In this document: piece after piece, positions 47,562 to 57,660 of the stretch
Numbering within the stretch: the first letter of the stretch is position 1
Layout: each line of letters starts with the position of its first letter
Assembly (NCBI RefSeq): GCF_030766935.1
Contig: NZ_JASERL010000014.1
Location: 186,001-250,000 of the forward strand
Length of the DNA stretch: 64,000 bases
Direction of reading: 5' to 3'
DNA from: Streptomyces sp. KL109B
GTDB taxonomy: Bacteria > Actinomycetota > Actinomycetes > Streptomycetales > Streptomycetaceae
Translations under genes and position numbers: made by a program
The notes under the pieces: generated by a model
What the model saw: only the letters and a program-made list of their open reading frames with translations
What the model was told of the DNA's origin: nothing
The model's database searches: none

Positions 47562-48734
47562 GTGGTCGACTTCTCGCTGTCCACCGAGGAACGCCAGATC
47601 CGGGACACCGTGCGCGCGTTCATCACCAAAGAGGTGATGCCGCTGGAGCAGGACGTGCTCCGCAACGAACGCGCGGGACGGCCAGGTGTCGACCCCGCAC
47701 AGATCGCCGAACTCCGCGCCAAGGCCCGCAAGGTGGGCTTCTGGGGTGTCAACACCCCGGAGGAGTACGGCGGGATGAACCTCGGCGCCGTCATGTCCGC
47801 GATCATCGCGATGGAGACCGGCCGCACCTTCGTCCCCTTCAGCTTCGGCGGCGGCGCCGACAACATCCTCTACTCCTGCGACGACCAGCAGAAACAGGAG
47901 TACCTGCTGCCGACCATCGAGGGTGAGCGCCGCTCCTGCTTCGCCATCACCGAACCCGGCGCCGGCTCCGACGCCCGCAATATCCGCAGCCGCGCCGTCC
48001 GCGACGGCGACGACTGGCTGATCACCGGCGAGAAGACGTTCATCACCGGCGGCAACGAAGCCGACTTCGTGATGGTGTTCGCCGTCACCGACCCCGACAA
48101 GGGCGCCGACGGCGGAGTCACCTGCTTCCTCGTCGACCGAGACATGGGCTGGAAGTCCGAACCCATCGCCACCATGGGCCAGTGGGGACCCGCCTCCCTC
48201 GTCTTCGACCACGTACGCGTCCCAGGACGCAACGTCCTCGGCGAGGTCGGCCAGGGCTTCCACCTCGCCATGCGGTGGATCGGCCAGGGCCGCTACCTCA
48301 TCCCCGCCCGCGCCATCGGCTCCGCCGAACGCATGCTGCAGATGGGCGTCGACTACGCCCGCCAGCGGCACTCCATGGGCCACCCCATCGCCGACTACCA
48401 GGCCATCCAGTGGCACATCGCCGACTCCCAGGTCGAGATCGAGTCCGCGAAGTGGCTCACCCTGTACGCCGCCTGGCGCGCCCAGCAGGGCATGGACGCC
48501 CGGCACGCCTCCTCCATCGCCAAGCTCAACGGCGCCGTCATGGCCAACCAGGTCGTCGACCGCGTCCTCCAGATCCACGGCGGCATGGGCTACACCAAGG
48601 AACTCCCCATCGAACGCTGGTACCGCGAGCTGCGCCTGCTGCGCATCTTCGAAGGCACCGACGAGATCCAGAAGCGCACCATCGCCCGTAACCTCATCAA
48701 GGGGCACGTCCGACTCGGCGGGATCGGCGAGTGA
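47562..48734 (+). CDS. Acyl-CoA dehydrogenase
   Basis: A 390-aa FAD enzyme with the ACAD signatures CFAITEPGAGSDARNIRSRA, GEKTFITGGNEADF and the C-terminal IERWYRELRLLRIFEGTDEIQ, with the GTDEIQ loop near the active site. It oxidises an acyl-CoA to the enoyl form. Start GTG 47562 has GAGGGG upstream. The MFS gene follows with GTGA overlap, so both form one operon under the divergent TetR. Confidence 0.92.
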   Translation: MVDFSLSTEERQIRDTVRAFITKEVMPLEQDVLRNERAGRPGVDPAQIAELRAKARKVGFWGVNTPEEYGGMNLGAVMSAIIAMETGRTFVPFSFGGGADNILYSCDDQQKQEYLLPTIEGERRSCFAITEPGAGSDARNIRSRAVRDGDDWLITGEKTFITGGNEADFVMVFAVTDPDKGADGGVTCFLVDRDMGWKSEPIATMGQWGPASLVFDHVRVPGRNVLGEVGQGFHLAMRWIGQGRYLIPARAIGSAERMLQMGVDYARQRHSMGHPIADYQAIQWHIADSQVEIESAKWLTLYAAWRAQQGMDARHASSIAKLNGAVMANQVVDRVLQIHGGMGYTKELPIERWYRELRLLRIFEGTDEIQKRTIARNLIKGHVRLGGIGE

Positions 48735-50149
48735 AGCCGGGCCGGCGAGTGCGGCCGGGCCGGCGAGTGCGGCGGGGCCGGCGCGTGACCGGCGGACGCC
48801 CGCGCCCGCGGCTCTTCCGGGTGCGCGAGCTCGACCACTACCCCAACTCCCGGCAGCGGATGCGCATCCTGTCGATGGCCGTCCTCGCCGTCCTGATCGC
48901 CTCCTACGAGGGCCAGATCGCGCCCGTCGTGCCACTGCTCCTCGACGACCTCGACATGTCACTGACCACGTACGGCGCCGTCTCCGCCACCGCGCTCGTC
49001 GCGGGCGCCATCGCGTCGATGGTCGGCGGTCGGCTCACCGACACCGTCGGCCGAGTGCGGCTCATCGTGCCGCTGCTGATGCTCACCGCGCTGTGCTGCT
49101 TCCTGATGACGACCGTCCACTCACCCGGTCAACTCCTCGCCGTACGCGCCGTGTTGTCGGTGGTCGACGGGATGGCGATGGCGGGCACCGCGCCGCTCGT
49201 GCGGGACTTCTCGCCGCGGATGGGCCGCGCGCAGGCCTTCGGCTTCTGGACCTGGGGCCCGGTCGGCGCGAGCTTCCTCGCCGCCGCCGTCGCCAGCCTC
49301 ACGCTGCCGCTGTTCGACGACTCGTGGCGCTCGCAGTTCGTCATCATGGGCACCGTCTCGCTCGTCCTCTCCGTGGTGATCGCCCTCAACATCGCCGACC
49401 TGTCACCCGAACTGCGCGCCCGCATCGTCCAGTCCGAACGCGAGACACTCGGCCGCGCCGACCACACCGAACCACCCCGCGTCCGCGACCTGTTCGCACA
49501 CCGCGCCGTCTGGGCACACGTCATCGGCATCGCGTCCTGGCTGGTGCTGTACGTGACACTCACCGTGTACGGGCAGACCATGCTCGCGGAGAGCTTCGAC
49601 CTGACGGCGGCGCGGGCCTCCCAGATCATGGCGGCGTTCTGGACGCTGAACATCCTCACGCTCGTCCTCTCCGGCCGGCTCTCCGACCGCCTGCAACTGC
49701 GCAAGCCGTTCTGTGTCGGCGGCACGGTCGGCGGCATCGTCCTCACCGCTTACCTGGCGAGCCTCATCGGCCGCGACGACGTGTCACACCTGCACGTCGC
49801 CATCACCGGCGCCCTCATCGGCGGCGTGATGGGCTGCGCCTACGGGCCGTGGATGGCGAACTTCTCCGAGAACGCCGAGGACATCGACCCGCGCCTCCAG
49901 GGCACCGCGTGGGGCGTGTTCACCTTCCTGACCAAGGCGATGGCGGTGGTGGTGCTGGTCGCGGTGCCCCGTGTCATCGAGTCCGGCGGCTGGCGCGCGT
50001 GGCTCATCGTGTCGGTGTGCTGCATGGCCGTGTTCGTGCCGGCGTCGCTGTTCTTCCGCGGCCCCTGGCGGCGCGCGAAGGCGGCACCGGAGGCGGCACC
50101 GGAGGCGTCGCCGCAGGACGCCCCGGCCCCCGCCCCCGCGAGCGACTGA
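48731..50149 (+). CDS. MFS transporter cotranscribed with acyl-CoA dehydrogenase
   Basis: A 472-aa 12-helix major facilitator with motif A GGRLTDTVGRVRLIV and SGRLSDRLQLRKPF. The N-terminal 20 residues are arginine/glycine-rich repeats (GRRVRPGRRVRRGRRV) encoded by 18-bp DNA repeats. The GTG start overlaps the dehydrogenase stop as GTGA. The C-terminal tail is Ala/Pro/Glu rich with a 12-bp duplication. It is presumably uptake of the acid that is activated and oxidised. Confidence 0.87.
   Translation: MKPGRRVRPGRRVRRGRRVTGGRPRPRLFRVRELDHYPNSRQRMRILSMAVLAVLIASYEGQIAPVVPLLLDDLDMSLTTYGAVSATALVAGAIASMVGGRLTDTVGRVRLIVPLLMLTALCCFLMTTVHSPGQLLAVRAVLSVVDGMAMAGTAPLVRDFSPRMGRAQAFGFWTWGPVGASFLAAAVASLTLPLFDDSWRSQFVIMGTVSLVLSVVIALNIADLSPELRARIVQSERETLGRADHTEPPRVRDLFAHRAVWAHVIGIASWLVLYVTLTVYGQTMLAESFDLTAARASQIMAAFWTLNILTLVLSGRLSDRLQLRKPFCVGGTVGGIVLTAYLASLIGRDDVSHLHVAITGALIGGVMGCAYGPWMANFSENAEDIDPRLQGTAWGVFTFLTKAMAVVVLVAVPRVIESGGWRAWLIVSVCCMAVFVPASLFFRGPWRRAKAAPEAAPEASPQDAPAPAPASD
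48736..48789. repeat. Three 18-bp repeats in the 5' coding region of the MFS gene
   Basis: GCCGGGCCGGCGAGTGCG occurs at 48736 and 48754, with a degenerate copy at 48772. In frame they create the positively charged cytoplasmic tail repeats. Confidence 0.85.
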
Positions 50150-50193
50150 CCTACGGCACACCACCCGTCGTGCCGAACGAGGGCGCGACCGCC

Positions 50194-53100
50194 TCAGCGC
50201 ACGGACAGGCGGACCAGTCGCGCGTCCGTGGCCCGGCCGCCCGCCACCACCGCGAACGCGACGTACCGCGCGGTGGCGGAGCCGAGCTTGAGGGTCCGCT
50301 CCGGGCCTTTCCCGTCGAGGCGGCCGGCGCCCCGGTACGCGAGCCCGTCGGCGCTGAGCTCCACCTCGGCGGGCGGCGCGCCGCCGACCGTCCACTGCGC
50401 CTCCACGGTGCGGACCGCTCTGTCCTCGCCGAGGTCGACGACCAGGCGGCCACCGGGACCCGGCCGCCACGAGGTCGACCGGTCCCCGTCGACCGCCGCG
50501 CCCGGATCGGACATGCCGTCGGGCAGCGGACCGGTCGGGAACACGCTCCGGCCCAGCGCGAGATCGTCCAACGGGAACGCGGTGGCACCGGGCAGGTGCA
50601 CGGCCGTCTCCCGCGCACGCGTCACCACGGCCACCGCGCTACGGCCCTGCGCCGCCACCCGGACCCGGCACGCGGCGCCGGAGAGCCGGACGGTGGCGCC
50701 GTCCACGACCCGTATGCGCAGGCCGGTGGGGAGGCGGTCGCCGGAGAGCGGGGTCAGCGTGCAGCGCGGGGCGAGCAACACCGCCTGTCCGGCGTCGAGT
50801 TCGGCATGGTAGGCAGTGCCGTCGTCGGTGACGGTCTGGTCGCCCTCGAAGGCCGTACGACGTGTGCCCTCCTGCGGGACGGACACCGGCGTGGTGACTC
50901 GCCCGCCCGACAGGTTGAACACCGCCAAGTGCCCATCGGTGAGCGACACATGAACCGCACCGGAGGCGGCCGTGGGGAAGGGCCCGGTGGCCGCCGCGCG
51001 CAGCGCGCCCGCCGACGCCTCCGCGAAACCCTCCACCACGACGGGCGCCGCCGGGCCGTCCGCCGCGACGATCGTGTCCCCGTACACCGCGATCGGATGC
51101 CCGCCGCCCCGCACCACGAGCCCGGCCCGCCCGTCGACGTCGAGCCAGCCACCACGGCTGCGCACGTCCGGCTCCGGCCACGTGGCGAGGTCCTCCCAGT
51201 GTGTGCCGTCCGTCGAACCCTGGACACGGTAGGCGCGCCCGGCGGCGGCCTCCCAGCGCACCGTCACGCGATCGACGTCGTGCGTGGCACCCAGGTCGAC
51301 GGCCAACCAGCTGTCGGCGCGCGGCCGTTCGGCCTTGGCCACCGCCCACCGGGTCGTCGGGTCACCGTCGACGGCGAGAGCGGCACCCCTGCCGGTCTCG
51401 CTGGACGACGCGGTCGCCGCCCCGCCGCGCGCCAGATCCGGGCCATCGGCCCCGTCCCGTACCTCCAGGGCGTACAGCGAGTACCCGTACGTCGGGTCGG
51501 GGCGCACACCGAGCATCCGTACGTGCCGGACGGCGGTGCGCGGCACCTCCACCTGATCGACGCGCGCACCCGAACCCGACCCGTCCTCGTCCCGGGCCCG
51601 CACCGAGACACCGCCCTCCTCGAAGCGGTAGGCGCGTGAGCCGTCGAGCCCCGCCATGCCGGGCATCGTGAGGTTGTGCACCTCCAGATGGCCCTCGCCC
51701 GCGCCGGTACCTGTGCTCGCGTAGACCACCGAACCCGTCGGCAGCGTCGCGAACCCCGCGTAGCCGCCGCCCAGTTGGAGTACGCTCGCACTGCCGTCGA
51801 AGCCGTCGCGCACCGACTCGTACACCCGCACCTCGCGCGCCGTGACCTCGCCCGCCGTGGACGGCAGGAACATCGGTGTCGCGCCGCTCAGCCTGAACAG
51901 CCAGTCGTCGTGCCCCGGCTGCCAGCCGAACTTCACGAAACCGGACTTGCCGACGGCCCCCGCCCACGCGGCCCGCGACTGATGGGACACAAGCCCGGGC
52001 CCCGCGCCGAAGTCCGTGACCCCGCGGGCGTGCTCGAACACCTCCTCACGCGCGTACGGGTGCACCGGCTCATCACCGCGCTCGGCCGCCCACACATGCA
52101 GCAGATAGCTGATGGCCAGCTCGGCGCGGGCCTCCGGCTCGTACTTCGGCTCACCCGAGAACTTCGCGAGGCGGTACTGGGGCGGATACTTCTGGTACGC
52201 CTCCAGGCGCTCCGCCAGGGCCTGTTCGGCCCAGGCCGCCGACCGGTCGCCCGTCACCCGCGCCAGGAACGCGAGCGGGATGACATCCCTGCCGTACAGG
52301 TGCTCGCGGTCGTTGACCATCGGCATCAGCGGTTCACCGGCATCGCTCATGACACCAAGGAGCGTGCGCCAGAGCGGCCGCGCGTTCGGCTGCCGCGTCA
52401 GGACCTCGGGGAGCGGCCGCCCGGCCGCCAGGAAGTGTGCCGCGTTCCGGCCGGAGGTGCGCCACAACTCCTCCTGGTAGTGCGGGCCGAAGGAGCCGTG
52501 GTTCTCGACGATGAACGTGTCGTACAGGTTCCGCGCGGAGTTGCGCGAGACGCGTACCCCGTCCACGAGCGCCGGATTGGCCAGGTCGGCGGGCGGCAGA
52601 CCGGCCTCGTTGCGCGACCAGACACCGTATCCGGACTCCCAGTCGCCCCGGCGCGGATCGTCAGGGGCCCAGGCGAGGGCGGGCGCGAGGGTCTGCGCGT
52701 ACAGGCCCATCTCCTCCAGCTTGGTGTCACCGGCGTGACCGCCCTTGAGGCCGTTCGGCGTCCAGTCGCCCGAGTCCGGATCGTCGCCCGTGCCCAACGA
52801 CGTGGTGTACGCGGCCTGTTCACGGGTGATCGTGTCGACGCGGGAGCGGGTGGTGGCGTCGAGCTCGTCCCACAGGAGCCGCGCCGCGAGCACGAAGTAC
52901 GACTGGAAGGTGGTGTCGAAGAACAGCTTCCGGCCCCACTCGGTGCCGCCCGTCAGCCGGTTCGACGCCGCGAAGTGCCGGATGGTGGCCAGCGTGCGCG
53001 CCTTGAGGGTGTCACGGTCGACACCGGCCCGCGCACTGTCGTACGTGCCGTGGGTCAGCAGCACCGCGTTGCCGAGGACGACGGCGAAACCGAAGTCCTT

Positions 53101-53355
53101 CGCGGTGTAGTGCCCCGCCGCACCGTCCCACTGGGTCTCGGACCAGCGGGTGTGGATCAGCAGGACCCGGTGGTAGGTGGCCGCGATGTCGTCCGGGGGC
53201 GCGGCCGAACCGTCCGCCGCACACGCCGAGTCGGCGCCGGTGAGCGCGGGCAGCGCGGCCATGGCGCTCGTCAGGCCGACGGCTTGCAGGAAGCCACGAC
53301 GGTGCAGCGGCAGCGGCAGCCGGGGTGGTGGTGTGGGCGGCAGGTGGTGTGACAT
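50194..53355 (-). CDS. Tat-exported polysaccharide-active enzyme with two F5/8-type C (discoidin/CBM32) domains
   Basis: A 1053-aa protein. It has a twin-arginine signal (HRRGFLQAVGLTSAMAALPALTG) and then a helical-toroid catalytic region of about 500 residues reminiscent of polysaccharide lyases (FIVENHGSFGPHYQEELWRTSG, QPGHDDWLFRLSGATPMF). Discoidin-like beta domains follow at about 650-740 (SETGRGAALAVDGDPTTRW, SWLAVDLGATHDVDRVTV) and at the C-terminus (AAVDGDRSTSWRPGPGG, LVVDLGEDRAVRTVEAQW). ATG 53355 has GGAGG upstream. It lies 15 bp after the GH2 gene. It probably depolymerises an extracellular glycan; family and substrate are not certain. Confidence 0.78.
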   Translation of the reverse strand: MSHHLPPTPPPRLPLPLHRRGFLQAVGLTSAMAALPALTGADSACAADGSAAPPDDIAATYHRVLLIHTRWSETQWDGAAGHYTAKDFGFAVVLGNAVLLTHGTYDSARAGVDRDTLKARTLATIRHFAASNRLTGGTEWGRKLFFDTTFQSYFVLAARLLWDELDATTRSRVDTITREQAAYTTSLGTGDDPDSGDWTPNGLKGGHAGDTKLEEMGLYAQTLAPALAWAPDDPRRGDWESGYGVWSRNEAGLPPADLANPALVDGVRVSRNSARNLYDTFIVENHGSFGPHYQEELWRTSGRNAAHFLAAGRPLPEVLTRQPNARPLWRTLLGVMSDAGEPLMPMVNDREHLYGRDVIPLAFLARVTGDRSAAWAEQALAERLEAYQKYPPQYRLAKFSGEPKYEPEARAELAISYLLHVWAAERGDEPVHPYAREEVFEHARGVTDFGAGPGLVSHQSRAAWAGAVGKSGFVKFGWQPGHDDWLFRLSGATPMFLPSTAGEVTAREVRVYESVRDGFDGSASVLQLGGGYAGFATLPTGSVVYASTGTGAGEGHLEVHNLTMPGMAGLDGSRAYRFEEGGVSVRARDEDGSGSGARVDQVEVPRTAVRHVRMLGVRPDPTYGYSLYALEVRDGADGPDLARGGAATASSSETGRGAALAVDGDPTTRWAVAKAERPRADSWLAVDLGATHDVDRVTVRWEAAAGRAYRVQGSTDGTHWEDLATWPEPDVRSRGGWLDVDGRAGLVVRGGGHPIAVYGDTIVAADGPAAPVVVEGFAEASAGALRAAATGPFPTAASGAVHVSLTDGHLAVFNLSGGRVTTPVSVPQEGTRRTAFEGDQTVTDDGTAYHAELDAGQAVLLAPRCTLTPLSGDRLPTGLRIRVVDGATVRLSGAACRVRVAAQGRSAVAVVTRARETAVHLPGATAFPLDDLALGRSVFPTGPLPDGMSDPGAAVDGDRSTSWRPGPGGRLVVDLGEDRAVRTVEAQWTVGGAPPAEVELSADGLAYRGAGRLDGKGPERTLKLGSATARYVAFAVVAGGRATDARLVRLSVR

Positions 53356-53370
53356 GTGCGGGAACCTCCA

Positions 53371-55167
53371 TCAGTCGCGGGTCCGCGTGAGGATCGCGCG
53401 GAGTTCGGGCACCGGCAGCTTCGGCTCGCGGCCCGCCGTCAGCAGGCCGTTCACCTCCTGCTCGGTGTCGGTGAACTGCGTGTAGCAGAATCCGGCGAGC
53501 CCCGAGTCCACCGCCGCCCCCACCAGCGAGGACAGCCGCTCGGCGAACTCCTTGTCCGTGGCCACGGTGTCGTAGCCGAACCACTCGGCGCCCTCGGCCG
53601 GTTCGAAGGTGGCGCCGCCGAACTCGCTGAGCACGACCGGCTGCCCCTCGTGGCGCACCCCGTCGAGCGTGAGGCGGCGGACACCGGGCCACTGCTCCGT
53701 GAACTCGCCGCGCCGCACCGCCGGTTGACCGTACCGCTCGCGCAGCACGTCCGCCCGCTGCGTGTAGTCGTGCACGCCCCACATGTCCGCGGCGGAGATC
53801 TCCCAGCCGTCGTTGGAGACGGCGGGGCGGGACGGGTCGAGGGCCTTGGTGAGGTGGTAGAGGGCGTCCATGAAGTGGCGTTGCTCGGGCACGAGCGCCG
53901 GATTCGGCACGGACCAGGACTCGTTGAGGGGGATCCACGCGACGATCGAGGGGTGGCTCAGGTCGCGCGACACCGCCTCCGTCCACTCGGCGATCACCCG
54001 CTCGACCGTGGTCGCGCCGAACGCGTACGCGGACGGCATCTCCTCCCACAGCACGAGCCCCAACCGGTCGGCCCAGTACAGGAAGCGCGGGTCCTCGATC
54101 TTCTGGTGGACGCGCAGCCCGTTGAGGCCGATCTCCTTGGCGAGCTCCGCCTCCCGGCGCAGCTCCTGAGCCGACGCCGCGAGGTGTGATCCCGGCCAAT
54201 AGCCCTGCTGCAGCGCGAGCCGAAGGAAGTACGGCTTGTGGTTGAGGAGGAACAGGCCGTCGTCCCAGCCGATGTCACGCAGCCCGACGTACGACATGAC
54301 ACGGTCCACCGGGGCGCCGTCCGCCGCGTCCGCCACCTCGACCGTCGCGTCCACGAGGTGCGGGCGCTCCGGCGTCCACAGCAATTCGTCCCGGTCCTGG
54401 CCGTGCCGCAGCGCGGGCACCGCGATGTCGAACGTCGTCTCCTGCCCCTCGCACAGCGTCCGCTGGTCGGCGAGGACCCGCTCGCCCAGCACGAGCCGCA
54501 CCGACACATGCACGGGCGCCGCGGGCCACCGGCTCAGCCGGACCCGGCAGCGTACGCGGGCGTTCGCGACGTCCGGGGTCCAGTGCAGCGTCGTGATGTG
54601 CCGCTCGGGAACCTCCTCCAGCCACACCGGCTGCCAGATGCCCGACGTGCGGTGGTACCAGATGACGTGCGGGTCGCGGCGCCAGTCCTGCTTTCCGCGC
54701 GGCTGCGTCACGTCGAGCGGCTGGTCCTCGGCGCGTACGACGACGAGCTGTTCGCCGTCCCCGTCGACGGCATCGGTGATGTCGCAGGTGAACCCGGTGT
54801 GCCCGCCCTCGTGCCGCCCCACCGGGAGCCCGTTGACCCACACCTCCGCCCGGTGGTCGACCGCGCCGAAGTGCAGCAACAGGCGCCGCCCGGCGGCGGG
54901 ACGGGCCACGTCCACGGTGCGCCGGTACCACAGCACCGGATGGAACGCGGTGTCCCGCAGCCCGGACGCCGCCGACTCGGGCGGGTAGGGCACGGTCACG
55001 ACGCCGGTGAACGGCCCGGTGACCTCCGGATCCATCCAGCGCTCCGCGCGACCGCGGTCGGCGTCGTCGTGGGCGAACCCCCACGGACCGCACAGGTCCC
55101 GCCAGTCGGGGTCACGGACCAGCTGCGGCCGGGGGTGTCCTGCGACGTCGAGGTGGGTGTGAGACAA
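53371..55167 (-). CDS. Glycoside hydrolase family 2 (beta-glucuronidase/beta-galactosidase type), cytoplasmic
   Basis: A 598-aa protein: sugar-binding jelly roll (about 20-190, with VDHRAEVWVNG), immunoglobulin-like domain and TIM barrel with acid/base Glu416 in PLNESW and nucleophile Glu515 in VLSEFGGA. It has no signal peptide. The start is TTG 55167, supported by CCGGAG 8 nt upstream and the first family-aligned residues. It follows the ABC importer genes and DUF624 gene on the same strand, so it likely cleaves imported oligosaccharides. Confidence 0.9.
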   Translation of the reverse strand: MSHTHLDVAGHPRPQLVRDPDWRDLCGPWGFAHDDADRGRAERWMDPEVTGPFTGVVTVPYPPESAASGLRDTAFHPVLWYRRTVDVARPAAGRRLLLHFGAVDHRAEVWVNGLPVGRHEGGHTGFTCDITDAVDGDGEQLVVVRAEDQPLDVTQPRGKQDWRRDPHVIWYHRTSGIWQPVWLEEVPERHITTLHWTPDVANARVRCRVRLSRWPAAPVHVSVRLVLGERVLADQRTLCEGQETTFDIAVPALRHGQDRDELLWTPERPHLVDATVEVADAADGAPVDRVMSYVGLRDIGWDDGLFLLNHKPYFLRLALQQGYWPGSHLAASAQELRREAELAKEIGLNGLRVHQKIEDPRFLYWADRLGLVLWEEMPSAYAFGATTVERVIAEWTEAVSRDLSHPSIVAWIPLNESWSVPNPALVPEQRHFMDALYHLTKALDPSRPAVSNDGWEISAADMWGVHDYTQRADVLRERYGQPAVRRGEFTEQWPGVRRLTLDGVRHEGQPVVLSEFGGATFEPAEGAEWFGYDTVATDKEFAERLSSLVGAAVDSGLAGFCYTQFTDTEQEVNGLLTAGREPKLPVPELRAILTRTRD

Positions 55168-55231
55168 GAAGAACTCCGGTGGTGTGGTGCGCTGTTCAGG
55201 AAAATTCCGGGGATTTCGCGGAGCCCGGCTG

Positions 55232-55843
55232 TCAGGACGCCGCCCCGTCGGCGGGGGAGTGGCGCAGGTCGACGGCGGTGGCGGCGAACGCCAGTGGCCC
55301 CGCGAGCAGCGGCACGAGCATCGGCATCGCCCACGCGAGAAGCGCGGCGAGGACGACGGCGCCCGCGAGCAGCAGGCTGCCGCGCGGTTCGGCGAGCGTA
55401 CGCACGAGCCCCTCCCGCACGGACAACTGGTGTGGTGCTTCGAGCGCCGTGGCCCGCAGCCCCACGACCGCCGCGCCCAGCGCGAGCAGCAGCAGGGCGG
55501 GCGCCAGGACCCGCGCTCCCGGAAGCCCGGAGCGGACCAGGGCGCCGTCGAGCAGCAGAAGCACGGCGAGGGCTGGCGGCAGCAGGCCGCCCAACAGGGC
55601 GCGCCCGGTCAGGCGGGCGCGCAACTCACCCACGTAGACACGCGAGTTGACCGTCCTCCCGTCCCGCGCCGCGCCCCGCAGCGTCGCCGACGCCGCCGAG
55701 AACGCGGCGGGCGCCGTGACGACCGGCAGGCAGGCGAGGCTCGTCAGGAGGCCGACGAGGAGCATGTCCGCGAAGAGTGTGAAGCCGCCGCCGAACACCT
55801 CACCGGGCTCGCGACGCCCGGCAGGGGACATGTGTGTGGTCAT
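55232..55843 (-). CDS. DUF624/YesL-like membrane protein
   Basis: A 203-aa protein with about five hydrophobic helices (MLLVGLLTSLACLPVVTAPAAF near the N-terminus, LLLAGAVVLAALLAWAMPML near the end). YesL/DUF624 proteins commonly sit in oligosaccharide ABC-importer operons but have no assigned activity. It is 6 bp downstream of the permease gene. Confidence 0.75.
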   Translation of the reverse strand: MTTHMSPAGRREPGEVFGGGFTLFADMLLVGLLTSLACLPVVTAPAAFSAASATLRGAARDGRTVNSRVYVGELRARLTGRALLGGLLPPALAVLLLLDGALVRSGLPGARVLAPALLLLALGAAVVGLRATALEAPHQLSVREGLVRTLAEPRGSLLLAGAVVLAALLAWAMPMLVPLLAGPLAFAATAVDLRHSPADGAAS

Positions 55844-55849
55844 GACGGC

Positions 55850-56686
55850 TCAGCCCTTCAGTCCGGACGTGGCCATGCCCTGCACCAAGTAGCGCTGGAA
55901 GACGAAGAAGAACAGCACGATCGGCAGCACCGAGATCACCGACATGGCGAACATCGGCCCGTACGCGGACGTGCTGCCCTGGTCGACGAAGCTGCGCAGC
56001 GCGAGCGTGATCGTGAACTTCTCCGGAGCGAACAGATAGATCATCTGCGTGAAGAAGTCGTTCCACGTCCAGATGAACGTGAAGATCGCCGTGGTGATCA
56101 GCGCGGGACGGCTCAGCGGCAGCGTGATCGCCCAGTACGTGCGGAACGGGCCGCAGCCGTCGATCCGCGCCGACTCCTCCAGCTCACGCGGCAGACCCCG
56201 CATGAACTGCACGATGAGGAACACGAAGAACGCCTCGGTGGCCAGGAACTTCGGCAGGATCAGCGGCCAGAACGTGTCCACCAGGCCGAGCCGGTTGAAG
56301 ATGATGTACTGCGGGATCAGCACGACGTGGTGCGGCAGCATCAGCGTCGCCACCATGAAGGCGAACATCGGCCCCCGCATCCGGAACCGCAGCCGCGCGA
56401 AGGCGTACGCGGCGAGCGAGCACGACACCACGTTGCCGACGACGGCGCCACCGGCGATCAGCAGCGTATTGCCGAGCAGCCGGCTCACGGGAACGCCCGA
56501 CACCCCGTCGAGGGCCGTCGTGTAGTTGGACCACTCGAAGTGGCTCGGCCACAGGTTCAGGCTGGCGATGACCTCGTCGGCCGGTTTCAGCGACGTCGCC
56601 AGCAGCCAGGCCAGCGGGTACAGCAGCACCAGCAGGCACACGGCGGCGATGGTGTGCGGCAGCCACCGCTTCGCGGCGATGTTCAT
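55850..56686 (-). CDS. Carbohydrate ABC transporter permease (MalG type)
   Basis: A 278-aa protein with six helices and the permease EAA loop (ELEESARIDGCGPFRTYWAITLPLSRPAL in parts), which contacts the ATPase. It is of the carbohydrate CUT1 class by context and sequence. ATG 56686 overlaps the stop of the partner permease (ATGA). Confidence 0.92.
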   Translation of the reverse strand: MNIAAKRWLPHTIAAVCLLVLLYPLAWLLATSLKPADEVIASLNLWPSHFEWSNYTTALDGVSGVPVSRLLGNTLLIAGGAVVGNVVSCSLAAYAFARLRFRMRGPMFAFMVATLMLPHHVVLIPQYIIFNRLGLVDTFWPLILPKFLATEAFFVFLIVQFMRGLPRELEESARIDGCGPFRTYWAITLPLSRPALITTAIFTFIWTWNDFFTQMIYLFAPEKFTITLALRSFVDQGSTSAYGPMFAMSVISVLPIVLFFFVFQRYLVQGMATSGLKG

Positions 56687-57660
56687 CGCGCCGCCCCCTC
56701 GTTGTCGTCCGCGTAGAAGACCCAGGACCGGGACGTCCGGAACAGGATCAGGGTGATGACGCCGATCGCGATGAGCAGCAGCCAGGCCATCGCCGAGGCG
56801 TAGCCCATGTGCGAGGCGGTGAAGCCGCGCTCGTACAGGTACAGCGTGTAGAACAGCGTCGAGTCGGCGGGCCCGCCTTCGCCGCCGCTGACGGCGTAGG
56901 CCGGGGTGAACACCTGGAAGGAGTTGATGACTTCGAGGACCAGGTTGAAGAAGACGACCGGGGACAGCATCGGCACGGTCACCGACACGAACTGCCGCCA
57001 CCGGCCCGCCCCGTCGAGCGCCGCCGCCTCGTACAGGTCCGGCGAGATCTGCTGCAACCCCGCCAGGAAGATCACCATCGGGGCGCCGAACTGCCACACC
57101 GTCAGGAGCACGATCACGTACACCGCGAGATCCGCGTTGCCGACCCAGCCACCCGCGTGGATACCGATCCTGTCGAGGGCGTCAGCGACGGTGCCGCCGT
57201 CGTTGAACAGCGCCCGCCACACCAGGGCGATGGACATGCTCGCCCCGAGCAGCGACGGCGCGTAGAACGCGCTGCGGTAGAAGGCCCGGCCCCGGCCGAG
57301 GTTCTTCAGGAGCATGGCCGCGCCGAGCGCGAGCCCCAGCTTCAGCGGCACCGCCACCACGACGTACAGCATCGTGGTGCCCACCGACCGCCAGTAGCGG
57401 GGGTCGTCGAACAGCATGTCCGTGTAGTTGCGCAGGCCGATCCACTTCGGCGGGTCGAACAGGTTGTAGTCCGTGAACGACAGGTACAGCGACACCGCCA
57501 TCGGTACGAGGGTCAGCACGACCGCGCCGATCATCCACGGCGACAGGAACACGTAGGCGGGCCACTGCCGTTCACGGACCGGGCGGCGCGGCTTGCCGTT
57601 GTCTTGCCGCTCGGGTGTCCGGGACGCCGGGGCGGGCGCCTTCGTGGTGAGTGCGCTCAT
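56683..57660 (-). CDS. Carbohydrate ABC transporter permease (MalF type)
   Basis: A 325-aa protein with six helices, a basic N-terminal tail and EAA loop (LYEAAALDGAGRWRQFVSVTVP). Forms the channel with the MalG-type partner. The start overlaps the binding-protein stop (ATGA). No ATPase gene is in the operon; in Streptomyces a shared MsiK-type ATPase usually serves such importers. Confidence 0.92.
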   Translation of the reverse strand: MSALTTKAPAPASRTPERQDNGKPRRPVRERQWPAYVFLSPWMIGAVVLTLVPMAVSLYLSFTDYNLFDPPKWIGLRNYTDMLFDDPRYWRSVGTTMLYVVVAVPLKLGLALGAAMLLKNLGRGRAFYRSAFYAPSLLGASMSIALVWRALFNDGGTVADALDRIGIHAGGWVGNADLAVYVIVLLTVWQFGAPMVIFLAGLQQISPDLYEAAALDGAGRWRQFVSVTVPMLSPVVFFNLVLEVINSFQVFTPAYAVSGGEGGPADSTLFYTLYLYERGFTASHMGYASAMAWLLLIAIGVITLILFRTSRSWVFYADDNEGAAR

